Assembly (NCBI GenBank): GCA_958299035.1
Contig: CATQJL010000001.1
Location: 24,642,653 to 24,706,652, forward strand
Source of the DNA: Cylicocyclus nassatus
Lineage: Eukaryota > Nematoda > Chromadorea > Rhabditida > Strongylidae
DNA length: 64,000 nt
Reading direction: 5' to 3'
The translations under genes were made by a program, and so were the position numbers. Below are positions 1 to 10,767 of the stretch, piece by piece (the first letter of the stretch is position 1; every line of letters starts with the position of its first letter). Below the pieces are notes generated by a model. That model was not told the DNA's origin and did no database searches. It saw nothing but the letters and a program-made list of their open reading frames with translations.

Positions 1-70
1 GCGTATTTTCAGGAAAACTGACTATTTTTTTGACTCTTGCCTTTGAAGGCACGGAGCCTGGGATGAACTC

Positions 71-529
71 ACAAGGGAACCGCGTTGAGTCGAAGTGGCC
101 TTTCCAAATGAGACCCATACTGCTTTGAAGAGTATTAAGCGGTGATTCCAAATCAGCTTTCCAAATCTGCCAAGCGCTTCTGGAGTTATGACCGTTTTTC
201 GGAACGAAAAATGAATGAGAATTTAGGTAAAATTGATTGTTACAATCTTTCCAGCGCTCAGATAAAGTAATGCTAAGTATTAGCATATAAAATAAAATGT
301 ATCCATTGCATAAACAGCTCTGATACTCGACATTGGACCATTTGAGCAAATTTGGGCAATTTTGCTTCAGTTTTGCGTTCAATTTTTTGACCCGAAAAAC
401 GAGCATAACTCGGCGTCCAGAGGCGCTTGGCAGATTTGGAAAGCAGATTTGGAATCATCGATTAATGCTCTTCAAAGCAGTATGGGTCTCATCCGGAAAG
501 GCCACTTCGACTCGACACGGTTCCCTTGT
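71..529. mobile_element. Fold-back MITE of the ACAAGGG family, copy 1
   Basis: The ends are long inverted repeats: 71-200 matches the reverse complement of about 410-529, both starting ACAAGGGAACCG from the outside. Its length of about 459 bp and its inner GCAGATTTGGAAAGCAGAT word match two relatives at 6334-6783 and 62694-63155. There is no transposase, so it is non-autonomous. The short ORFs across it are chance readings of the palindrome. Confidence 0.7.
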
Positions 530-567
530 CAGATACCATACCAAGTTTCCAAAACAGTGTTTTTGAT

Positions 568-838
568 ATCCAATCACGGCCTAACGTTTCGAAGCCTTCG
601 TCTTCCTCAGAGGCTTGAAAGTGGTTCAAAACGTCATCCGTGACTCCAAGCCACCAAACACCTCCGTTAGTCCGGCTAGTTCTCAACCTTCGCTCAGCTT
701 GCCTACTATAAAAATGTAGGACAGAAGATGAGCGCACCGAAATACCACCGCTATATATGGTATTCCGCGTTGCTCGGAACACTTGAAGAATACATACGAT
801 GTCTAGGTTCAAAGAAAGCGAAACATGGAAACTGTTTC
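568..838 (-). mobile_element. Penelope-like element 3'-end fragment
   Basis: This block is missing from copy 2 of the duplication, where the flanking sequences CCAAGTTTCCAAAA and GAGAACTCGG are nearly joined. On the minus strand at 614-578 it reads CTGAGGA, a short hairpin, then GAAACGTTAGGC. This is the same arrangement as the hammerhead-like motif at the ends of the Penelope-like insertion at 25382-27159. It is decayed and only the tail of such an element. Confidence 0.5.
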
Positions 839-3494
839 TGAGAACTCGGTATGGTATTTGAAAGCATGCTGAAAAGTGTTTAGAAAAACAATCTAGAGAA
901 ACTTTTTACTAATAAATGCATTACTTATGAGAGAACTAATGGCTTTTCAAAGAGGGGGCTTTCGAGGTGCCTTTGGTATTGCCGAGGATTTGTAGATTAC
1001 ATACTTTATCACGCTCTCAAAGATTATTTCAAAAAATAATGGTAATCCAAAATTACCCTTTGAAAACGAGCATAATTTTTGAAGCACCTCATTCACGGTT
1101 TGAATTTATAAGTACTGGTAAATGGTGAACAGATATGCTTGAATACTGTGGCGCAACATATCTTTATTTCAAGGTAAAGGGAAGTGGACCAATCCCCAAG
1201 AAAAACATGAAACATCAACAAAAAGCATTTATGTAAATAAGACAAGTTTGTTTTATCGTTTTTTTCACAAACTGCGAATACGAATATTCCTGCATAATTC
1301 AAGCAGCATTCCCTATCACGACAGAACCAACTTTTACATAAAATGCTGGCTGTTCCTCTGTGCCAATTGCTTGGAAGAACTAGGCAAACGGAAAATGTGC
1401 TACAAAACGACGACAGCGCATTAGCGAAGGATTTTACGGAAACATCGTCCATGTTTGACAATCAACAATCAAACATCGCAACAACCTCAGCTGCTAGCGT
1501 ATGCCGGAAAACGACGTTTGCCCAGGATTGGCTGTTTAGATTTCTAAAACTGTGACCTATCAACTTAGTCAGTACTAAATTGTATGTTTCTGTCTTGCCC
1601 ATCTTGTGATTTTACCTCTTGATGAGAGTGTTTTGTCGAATTTTGTGAAGCAACTTCATCAATCGTACAAAAGTTTGAGAGCCTCATCCTCACAATGTAG
1701 GAGCACTTTTCGTCATGTATAAAATTCTTAGGTCGTAACAAAAATTTTATTCCACTTTCCTCGCCTTTCAGAAACTTTGACCGAGTCTTTTTAGTCCGCA
1801 GCTCTTTTGAAATCTGTAGGTTATTTTTTGCTAGAATTTTGAGGTTTACTTGGGAACCACTGATGAGGAGCAACAAATAAGGTACTCGGTATAGTTCTTA
1901 GCCCCAAAACCGGATAGTGTTGAAACTAAAAACAAAAAATAGTTGCGTGCTTTTTGGATATTTTTGGTGATTTTTATGCTAAATACTCACACTTTTACTT
2001 TATACTTAACATACATGAGGAACAAACAAAAGTCCATTCAACTTCTTGCCCCTACGAGCATGGGTTACTGACATAAAAGGCAATTCTGTGGCAGCACTTT
2101 AGACTGTTTCGCTTGAAAAGTTCCTCGTTCTTCCTTTTTATTTATTTGCTTTTATGGACTTTAGGGAGCATTCGTGATAATATTAAGGCAGTTGTGAGTA
2201 TAATCTCATAATACAAGTTGGGAACTTGCCGAGAAAAGTCGAAAAATTTGACAAACGAGAGCTTAAATTTTTGTGTGGGACATGTTCATATCGAAAAGCT
2301 ATAGCCCTCCCTGTTTTTTAGGTTTGAACTTTCTGTAAAGGGTTAAAAAATTCTTCTTCAACGGTCACAAAACTTATATTAAAACCTAATGCATTTTTTG
2401 CTATAATAGGAGTATTTTTCTTTATGTAATAATTACCAAAAGGGAAGTAATTCTCGTATTTATACTCTTTCAGACCTTTATGGGTGCGAAAGATTTTAGT
2501 GCTTGAGAGTAACTTCATTCACTTCACATGCATTGATCAAGTATTATTCAAATTGTAATAACGTCGATTTATATTAGCAAATGCAACTTTACAAATCTTG
2601 CTTAAAAATCTAAAAAAACAACCCAAGCAAGAAATTATCAAAGTTAACAGTTCCTGTTTCGCGCATTACGAAATGGCGTTACTTTTGCTTATCTGAAATC
2701 TCATAATATTGCGAAAAATGCCCATTATTCCATTGCTTGTCTATTGTTTACTCTGCGAGGTGATAAAGTCCCATTATGATGTTCTTATCAGTGTGAACAC
2801 ATAAATAGGGAAGTGGGCTCATGATGCCATTATTTCGGCGAACTTTTGATTTTGCGCATCAGCCAAGAATCTGAAATTTAGTATCGCAAGTTTCAAGTTG
2901 TATAGGCCTTCCAATCCTCCTTCAAAGTGCCTTCAGAATTCTTGATATTCGCGTATTTCTTTGCATGAGACCGTCATATTGTCAAAATTCGACATTCATT
3001 GAAATATCATGAGCGCACTCTCAAATACTTTTACAATGGTTTTTTTATTAGTAGAGTTTGGAGGCAAATAATCAGGAGCTCGGAACGTACAATCTACTGT
3101 ATTTTCGCTGTAAATTATGCTCGAAATTTACCAGAAATATGACAAGAAATAAGAAACATGAAGGAAATAAGAAGTTCGTATTCTATCTTTTTTGTGAAGT
3201 CTCTCGGAACTGCACAAGCTATATATTACAAAACAAAATTTGGATATTTTGCTTGAATTTTGTATGAAGATATTGAACGATCAGATGCCTCAAAGCAAAC
3301 CCCCTTTTTTAACAGCTTCTAATCCCACAGTTAGTCAGGTATCAAACAATACTTCCAGAGCTCTATGGGATTCGCCCTGTGCATTCTATATGACATCCTT
3401 TTGAGGTTTAGACAAAACAATTTGCGCCCATGATTTTTTTATAGTTGGGGACAGTGATGTTTTGCCCTCAAGGCTTTCTACTTGGGCAGTACAA

Positions 3495-3790
3495 TACCAC
3501 CCGTAATTTGTGAAAATAATTGGCGGCGGCACTTAACTCACGCGGCGCCGCCGCAGTTAGGTGGCAAGCGCCGCGTCGCGCGACAATGTTAGGCGGAAAA
3601 GCGGCAATGGCCGCCTAACTTTGTCGCGCAACGCCTAACTTTTTTATGAAAAAGACCTTATCTTGATTCAAAATTTATGAATTCTATATATAAGAGTACC
3701 ATTCAACTCAGCTCGGCGAGGCGCATCTTCCAGTATACAAATGTGCCTAGTTGTGGGATATAGGTTTTTTTTCTTGGAATTTCAGAGTAA
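3495..3790. other. GC-rich hairpin region without a gene
   Basis: About 110 bp (3525-3640) is strongly GC-rich compared with its AT-rich surroundings. It contains a 19-bp inverted repeat with one mismatch (3578-3596 with 3611-3629, GCGCGACAATGTTAGGCGG in the left arm) around a 14-nt loop, and a second GGCGGC/GCCGCC pairing just upstream. Nothing else is recognised in the stretch. Confidence 0.7.
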
Positions 3791-3799
3791 ATGGATCAT

Positions 3800-5400
3800 T
3801 CAGTGTGCTGATTCCAGAGGCTACCTACACATTCTGTTAAGAACTGCAGAAATAGGGTGGGTATAGTTTGAGAGCTCATTCTGCACGGATATGTGTAAAA
3901 CTGGGCTTTTCTCGGCGAAGTATGACGGGTCCCAAAATGCAGGAAGACAAAGGGGAATGGTTGGAAATCGCATGAGAAGCACATATCGTGGAATGCCGCG
4001 CGTGCTGTGCAGTGCACAATACCACCCACACAACGGGAATTTCCAGAATTCCAGAAATTTCGCGATTCCGGAATATCGCAAATTTTGCAGCGCCATAACT
4101 TCCTTCGGAATGAATATATTCTAACCGAAAACAGCACTGTGTTCAGTTCGTCAAGGCGAATCTCTCGACATACTTAATGTCATCTATATCTCGTTTCCAG
4201 TTTTCTCAAATTTTTCTGAGGAGGTCCCTTCGCAACTTGTAACGCAGCGCCAATCCAACATAAAAGATTTCAGTAAGTGCCATTCGATAGTGCTCTTCTT
4301 GTGCACTATAGTGCGCTAGAAAGCTGCCGCAGTCTTCTTTCCAAAAGAGAAAGAAGCGTTGGTAAATTCTGAAAAAATCATTCGTTTCCAGATTCTAGTC
4401 GCCGTAACTTTCTTTGGAGTGGAAATTTTCTGAATCCGAAAAAGGCATTGTGCTCAGCTCATTAAGGCGAATCTTTAGTTATGCAGAATGTCCCTGATAT
4501 CTCGATTTCAGTATTCTTCTTTTCTTCACTATTCTTGAAACTTTCTGCGGACTTCTCTTCGCAAAGGTGTAATGCAGCGCGTATTGCCCCCAGTAGATTC
4601 AGAAAGAAAAGTTCGATAGTATCTCTTCTGTAGATTATGGGGCGCTAAGAATTAGCCGCACACTTCTTTCCAAAGGAGATAGAAGGGCTGGTGAATGGAA
4701 AAATCATGTCGTTCTAAATTTTTTTCACTGTAACTCCAAAATATGAAGCTCTCTTGCTAAGCAGATGTGATTTTCGTAATCAGCAGGTCGGATAACCCTT
4801 ATGAGCAAGTTTTCCGAGATGTTCGGGTAATTTCATTTTTCTCGTTTTACGCTCTGAAGCTGGCCGATGGATTTGGTCAAAATGTTCATGCTCTTAAATT
4901 GTAAGGAAACTCCGCTTATAGAGGTTTTCGGACAGACTCTTTACGAAAACCGTGGTCTTTGGGTAATACATGGTCTTTCTGCATAGATATGATGAGGTAA
5001 CCGTAACGGAGTCACGAAAGTGCGTAACTTTGCCCGCACTTCTCGCGTATCTGTCAGAGAACTTGCCCGCTTGCGTCTAGAGATTAAATTCACTGGGAAC
5101 TGTGCCATCGAATGATGCATGCTTCAGACTCCAGTCTACAGAAATCGCCGAGTTACGAGCCTACGAAAATACATCCTCATGAATTTTGCCCAAAATGTAA
5201 AGATCGCATATTTCGTCGAAATTCCGCCGTGAGTGTATTACTCAAAGACCACGGTTTTCGTAAAGAGTGTGTCCGAAAACCTCTATAAGCGAAGTCTCCT
5301 TACTTTAAGAGCATGAACATTTTGACCACATCCATCGGCCAGTTTCAGAGCGTAAAACGAGAAAAAATGAAATTACCCGAACATCTCGGAAAACGAAAAG
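3800..5400. repeat. Dispersed repeat with two internal related units and an inverted arm
   Basis: Two related units sit head to tail at about 4070-4370 and 4390-4690; both contain a GCGCCATAAC / GCCGTAAC block, a GAAAA-CAC/GGCATTGTG-type block and a CAAGGCGAATCT block. A third copy of the unit is at about 30745-31060. The following part, 4700-4900, also recurs at 31040-31230. Separately, 4806-4970 is inverted at 5236-5395 as a fold-back pair. No transposase is seen. Confidence 0.65.
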
Positions 5401-6333
5401 TGCATGATTTCCTCAAGAATGCGCGCAGTCTTCTGGAGACAACTTGTTTTCCTCAAGGTGTTTCCTTCGTTGTCGCGTCTCCCTTTTCGTGCGCTGCTAC
5501 AATGTCCCTAAAAACTTGCAGAAAAAGTCGTCTCCGGCTCAATTTTCTCACTTGTTTCTGAAGCAATCACAAAGTTTTTAGCGAGTTCATTTCATGATTG
5601 AAGAATGTGAGACGTTGACACACCACATAGAAACAATTATCGAATGCAGGAGAAAATCGCATCAGAATTGAAAAGTAGAGGAAGGAGGAATTTTAGAAAC
5701 AAAGGATTTACTAGAAATTTTGCTTAAAAATTGGGTGGAGCTCTGCAAGGACTCAGCATTTTAGCAGATCTTAAGCGTTCCAAGATGTTGCAAACGAGGA
5801 GAGCTTAAAAAACCGCAGCAAACCTTAGAGGCAGTGTCTCACCATATGGGGTAAAATTCCTATGCAGCTCATAGGGGACCCTCTTACTGGACCAATGCCC
5901 AAGTCCCAGTCAAAGAGGCCTTTCTTACACTGAGAAAATTAGGCTCAAAGTGGCTCGCAGAGCACATTTTGGTACGCTTGTCCGTTTCCCAGTCGCGTTT
6001 TAACACGTCTTTCTAAGCGACAACATCATTCTTGACGTGTTCAACCCTGCGGCCAAGACTAGAGTGAAACGGGTAAGCTCGTCCGCGTTGCTTCCATGCT
6101 GGCTTTGGATACAGGGTCACTGGGTTTTTTTGCGCAAATTAGAGCTCTTATAGGGTTATGCAAGATCAAAAAGACTTGTATTCCGCGAAAATCCCAAGAC
6201 ACAAATTTTGATAGGAAACTGCCTTTAAAGTCAGCGTTAATCGCGCGAAAAGTAGAGGTGCGATAGCAAAGAAAAGATGTGAAGGGAAACAATCTTTGAA
6301 ATCTGGAGCTCTTAACACGATGGACCGCGGAAT
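5400..6333. other. No gene or clear repeat recognised
   Basis: The only ORFs are short and overlap on opposite strands, with no convincing splice structure. No tRNA, no tandem array and no terminal inverted repeat were recognised. Confidence 0.5.
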
Positions 6334-6783
6334 CAAGGGATGGATACTTGGTGGCCGTGGCCATTGGTAATGAGACACATATCACTAAATGCCCTTGGAA
6401 TGCTTATTACATTGCTTTCAGACAGCTTAGCAGATGCTTTCGTATCTGCTAAGCTGTCTGAAATAAGTTACGTGCTTTTTTCCCGCATGATATCTGCACA
6501 TTAAGGCATAGACAAAACCCTAGATATTCACGTTTTTGAGAATAAACGCAACTAACACAAGATAACCAAACTTAGAGTGATTCTTCAAATGGTGTTTCGA
6601 GGGGGGAATAAGGAAGCAGAGCGTTCAAAGTTTCGATTGATTAAAATGGTGATTCTTATAGAAAAAACGTTCAAAACTTATTTCGTTTAGCAGAAAGCGA
6701 AAGCAGGTTTGAAATTTTTTCTAGGGCGCATCTAGTGATATGTGTCTCATTGAAAACTGCACGGTCACCAAATATCTCCCTTG
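6334..6783. mobile_element. MITE of the ACAAGGG family, copy 2
   Basis: The left end reads CAAGGGATGGATACTTGGTG. The reverse complement of the right end reads ACAAGGGAGATATTTGGTG, and both arms continue into a shared ATGAGACACATATCACTA block, giving terminal inverted repeats of about 60 bp. Inside is a perfect 17-bp hairpin (6419-6435 with 6444-6460, CAGACAGCTTAGCAGAT, 8-nt loop). The length of 450 bp is close to those of the other two copies. No coding capacity. Confidence 0.75.
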
Positions 6784-7445
6784 TAAGTGTTGCGTTTCAC
6801 ACTTCACTTGCACCTCCGCGCTCATCATTTGACGTCATTCCTAGTTTTTTCTAATAAAAGCGGGGCTATTTAGCTACTTCAAAATTGGGCAGCAAATTTC
6901 AAAGTCGTGATTTCTCTCAAACTTAGTCTATGAGTTTTATCACGCGATTTTCACTAATATCTCACGTTTCTCGCACAAAAACGCCTTTCTGTGTTGTTGG
7001 TGGGTATCTAAATAGTAGACGAGTAAAGATCTCTGCTCAAAACTTTGTGTAAGAGAAAGCGGCTTCAGCATCCTGACTATTGCTGTAATTTGGTTGTGAC
7101 TGAAAGAGTCTCTTTGGTTGATTTAAGTGGATAATGCAATGTAATGATAATGCACTATGTTTTGACCAGATTTGAGTTTTGATCCAATCCGTCCATTATT
7201 GTAATATTAGCGCGCTTGCTTGCAAAATTAACATGATTATTTAGCACTCTGATCACAATTTTTGTGATCAGCTTGCTAGATATCGTGTCGGCCAAAGTGA
7301 GTAGAACAAAATGGTTACTTTCATCTGAAGTGAGCAGCTGTCAGTTCGTATACTCCTTTGAAAACATTCACATAAATCATTTGTAAAGTTATGCAATAGC
7401 TGTATGGTGAACAATTCACTGGAATAACAAAATGATGTCGAAGAT
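6784..7445. other. 3' flank of the ShKT gene, nothing else recognised
   Basis: This lies downstream of the minus-strand ShKT gene. No canonical AATAAA is obvious within the first 120 bases after its stop codon. No other gene or repeat was recognised. Confidence 0.45.
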
Positions 7446-8387
7446 TCAAAGGATGCCAGGACATCTGTTGCACGTTAATGGACATTGCTCCCACATTATC
7501 TGTTGATATGCTGGATTTGCGCAAAGCGCTGCCTTACTGGGACAATCCGAGACACCAGTGCGTGGGTCCACTCGATCAAAACAAGTCGTAGTCCCTGAGA
7601 CTAACAATCAGTATAATTTTGTTGGAGTCGCTCTTACCAGGGTTAACTGATACGACAGGATTGACTGGAACAGGATTGACTGGCACTGGGTTCACACCAC
7701 CTGGATTTGGTAAAACATCGGGACACCGCCCGCATGTCAAAGGACATTGCTCCCACATCAACTGCTGATACATTGGGTTCGTGCAGAGCGCTGCCTTACC
7801 GGCACAATCCGAGACACCAGTGCGTGGGTCCACTCGATCAAAACATGTGGTGCCTAAAAAATTATCAACAGTGCAATCTAGCATCGCGTGTACCCGCTGT
7901 AGTAGTTGGTACAGGAAGATACCGGAATACCATTGACTGGCCTGAGACAACTGTGTTAATTCCACCAGAATTTGGTAAATTGCCAGGACATCGCCCACAC
8001 GTCAAAGGACATTGCTCCCACATCAATTGCTGATATATTGGGTTCGTGCAGAGCGCTGCCCTACTGGCACAATCCGAGACACCAGTGCGTGGGTCCACTC
8101 GATCAAAACAAGTCGTAGTCCCTGAAACTAACAATCAGTATAATTTTGTTGGAGTCGCTCTTACCAGGGTTAACTGGTACGACAGGATTGACTGGAACAG
8201 GATTGACTGGCACTGGGTTCACACCACCTGGATTTGGTAAAACACCGGGACACCGCCCGCATGTCAAAGGACATTGCTCCTACATCAATTGCTGATACAT
8301 TGGGTTCGTGCAGAGCGCTGCCTTACCGGCACAATCCGAGACACCAGTGCGTGGATTCACTCTGTCAAAGCATGCTGGAATATCGTC
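7446..8387 (-). repeat. Internal tandem duplication of two ShKT exons
   Basis: The exon 2 + intron + exon 3 block (about 8370-7894) and the exon 4 + intron + exon 5 block (about 7853-7480) are tandem copies. The introns between them (8164-8122 and 7637-7595) are both 43 nt and differ at a single base near the acceptor. Near-identity of intron sequence shows a recent duplication or gene conversion. Confidence 0.8.
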
Positions 8388-8590
8388 CTTATCTTTCGAT
8401 TAAAAAAGTTGCAAATGGTACCTTGCCTGATTTGTCTATTTTTATGATAGATATGTTCTACCTAAAGATGGAGTGTACGTTCTTCTAACTAACTAATCTA
8501 AACGAAGATCGTGCTTACCTCGTTTGCGGTTCGAATGAGTGCAGTGTTTACGCATGAAAGGAGCCCTACACTAAATAAGTATACCAACAT
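7446..8590 (-). pseudogene. Secreted ShKT-repeat protein, interrupted by a stop in repeat 1
   Basis: Five minus-strand exons join in phase: 8590-8519, 8387-8165, 8121-7894, 7853-7638 and 7594-7446 (888 nt, 295 codons plus stop). Exon 1 encodes a signal peptide, MLVYLFSVGLLSC onward, so the product would be secreted. Exons 2-5 each encode one ShKT (six-cysteine) domain of about 37-42 residues with the pattern C-F-D-R...D-C...L-C...Y-Q-Q...M-W-E-Q-C-P-L-T-C...C. A Pro/Val/Asn linker (VNPVPVNPVP-type) follows repeats 1 and 3. Codon 60 (8282-8280) is TAG where repeats 2-4 have TGG (Trp), which would truncate the protein in repeat 1. Introns are 40-131 nt; the start of exon 2 and the exon 3 donor (GTACAC, weak) were chosen by phase. 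ShKT domains occur in many nematode secreted proteins and in ion-channel-blocking peptides; no toxin function is claimed here. It could be a recent pseudogene, a null allele or an assembly error. Confidence 0.8.
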
Positions 8591-9286
8591 GGTTGAGGGC
8601 TAGCTTGAATTCCTTAACTGAACAAAAATACGCTTCTATCTGTTTCCCACTTTGTGGGAACGGCTGCAGTGACGATGCACACCATGTGTTTTATGCGAAG
8701 CCACATTTCGACTTCTATGAGCTCTTGGCAAAGCGGAAGCAATTTTCTAGTTGTCTCACGATCTTTTTGGCAATTTCTCAATCATAGATGTAACATATAT
8801 TAGCGTCGCGCTAAAGTTTAGGGCACTTTCAGACGAGGGAGTAAACAGTAGAGTGGACTGGTGTAAGTGGTGCAAATTTATGAACGTTTGCTCATTGTGC
8901 AAATACCATCTGTCTTTTTCATCTGATCTGTTCCTCTTCCCCATCATGATATCACTTCTAGGCAGCCGTCTGAAAAGTGGAAGTAATTTGGAAAGTCTCC
9001 TCTAGTTGCTTTTCCGTAGTACAAAATATCAGTGTGGGCCCTCGTGCGCTGATGCGGCGTTATTCTGCCTTTCGTTTGAAAAGCAAATATGCATGTCGAT
9101 GAGTGAAGTCCGCGATTTTTTCCACGGTTCCATTTTTCACATAGGTTTTTTCAAGGTTTGTGATTCAGGAAATTGTGGCTTGACCCCGGTCGGATCAACT
9201 TCTCAATTGAAATTTGCTGACTTACATTTAGCAGTGTAATCTGGCAAAATTGCAGACGCAGTGCAAGGAATGCGTTACAATATGGA
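8591..9286. other. 5' flank of the ShKT gene, no other gene recognised
   Basis: This is upstream of the minus-strand ShKT start codon at 8590. Overlapping short ORFs on both strands lack splice context. No core promoter element could be assigned with confidence. Confidence 0.4.
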
Positions 9287-9338
9287 CGTAGCTATCCAGC
9301 TAGGTTCATAGATCGTAGCTGGATAGCTACGATCTATG
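9287..9338. repeat. Two overlapping, mutually exclusive perfect hairpins
   Basis: A 16-bp perfect inverted repeat (9287-9302 with 9316-9331, CGTAGCTATCCAGCTA, 13-nt loop) overlaps a 14-bp perfect inverted repeat (9307-9320 with 9325-9338, CATAGATCGTAGCT, 4-nt loop). Both use 9316-9331, so only one can form at a time. It is probably the centre of a decayed fold-back element. Confidence 0.75.
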
Positions 9339-9644
9339 ATCTAAGCTTGAGCGAGAAGTTGCGGAGGGGATTCCAACGCGTTATTAGACTAGCGATCCTA
9401 CGGGTCGCGCAGCACTTTTGCATAGTGCTTAGCTGAAACTGCATTTAACTGAGAACGCGTTTGCATCTCTTTTCTAGAAAAGCTTTATAAATGAATCAAA
9501 CTTTGCAGATAAACACAAAACACATAAGATCTAATCCTTCCTTCCCAATAGCGCAACCATAATAAAGCTTGCTTTTTGTTACATCGATACAATCAACATA
9601 ATCACTTTCCTATCAGGACTGAATGAAACAAAAACAAGATGGAT

Positions 9645-9930
9645 CTTTACTACGGGAGAAATGCGTTTTCTGTGGCGCAAATTTCGTCGAAATCGAGGTC
9701 TTCATGAAAATTGTTGGGGAGAAGAAAGTCTTTGCTCCAAAAACTGATCGGCCACAGAGAGAGAGTTTGCCTATGCTCCAGCGGGACCACAGCTTCCATG
9801 ATGGGTTTTTGCTCCGGAAGCAAATGCAACTTCTGCGGCGTGATTTTCTTCGAAATCGAGGTCTCCACAGATTTTTATGATGAAAAACAGAGTGTTCTGC
9901 TCTAAAAACCGAGAGTTTACTATTGTTGGG
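9645..9930 (+). repeat. Imperfect direct repeat of about 115 bp
   Basis: Two copies (about 9651-9765 and 9811-9915) share the words TTCTGTGGCG / TTCTGCGGCG, TTCGTCGAAATCGAGGTCT / TTCTTCGAAATCGAGGTCT and a following ATGAAAA / ATGATGAAAA block. An open frame runs through part of it, but frames also run on the opposite strand, so it is treated as repeat, not gene. Nothing else was recognised up to 10350. Confidence 0.5.
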
Positions 9931-10350
9931 TCCTAAATTCAAAATTGCTAAACAAGCAAGTTCATGAAACAAGTTCAAAATGGCTGAATGAGCAAAATTT
10001 AGGATACAAGTATTGGAAGTACTTTGACTATCAGGCTATTATTTAGGTATGCACCTAAAGTTTAAGCGAGGTAAGATTTGTTGGTGATAATCGGAATATT
10101 GAAAGAAAGACGTGAACGAGGCGTTGATGATTCAAGAAGACGAGACCAGAGGGGCACTCGAAGCGATTATATCAAAAGACGTCGTATGTTAGAAGGTGCA
10201 ATCAAAATTCACAATTTCGCGATCACCCTCTCGTCTCGAGCTTGTCTGCATCATAGGTATATACCGTTGTTCTCATTTTCTCATGATCCGATTTCTATGC
10301 AAGAGAGTGCGGTGTCTCGCACGCTCACATTTCAACAACTTCCTCACCCT

Positions 10351-10519
10351 CGGAAATACTTGCGAGGAAAACTGAACTCCTAGAACATCCGGGGCGGACG
10401 CTCCTATGGGCCGTGTGGGTGGGCTCCGCCCTACCTGGCCGCGCAATACCTGGCGGCTCCAATAGGAGTGTCCCTCCGGATGTTTTAGAAGTACAGGTTT
10501 CCCCGGAAGTATTCTGCGG
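10351..10519. repeat. GC-rich fold-back element
   Basis: The left arm CGGAAATACTTGCGAGGAAA, continuing through AACATCCGGGGCGG, matches the reverse complement of the right arm ending at 10519 (GAATACTTCCGGGGAAAC...AACATCCGGAGGG). The centre is a GC-rich GGGCCGTG/CCTGGCCGCG stretch. No coding signal. Confidence 0.65.
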
Positions 10520-10767
10520 ATTGTCTGAGCCGCAACATAGAAGGGGGCTTCAGGATGGGAGACCAAAGGAGAATTTCTTTGTCGCCGGATGTTCCCAGTT
10601 TATGTGTAAGGATTTTTCAAAAACCATCCTTCTTTCTCATTTACATATATACCATAATTGTATTCAAGGTTATTTCAAAGGTTTAGCTGCTATTCAACCT
10701 CTTCATTAAATCATTTTGAAAAAAAAATCCGTAAACTTCATTACATCATCAGGAAGAATCTTTTTAT

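Larger units (their letters stand above)
1..3494 (+). repeat. Segmental duplication, copy 1 (runs off the window start)
   Basis: This non-coding block matches 18108-22028 in the same orientation at what looks like roughly 80-85% identity. Matching stretches include the TGACTCTTGC block near 40, GAGAACTCGGTATGG near 840, and the CAGTGATG block near 3450. No long conserved ORF is shared by the two copies, so it is more likely an old duplication or a large decayed repeat than a gene. Copy 1 carries two insertions that copy 2 lacks (71-529 and about 568-838). Confidence 0.8.

Noticed and set aside
3578..3640. TTAGGC-like words suggesting nematode telomere repeats
   Set aside because: TTAGGC occurs only singly and in both orientations within a hairpin, not as a tandem array.
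7707..8488. Plus-strand ORFs of 64-108 codons
   Set aside because: They are antisense shadows of the ShKT exons.
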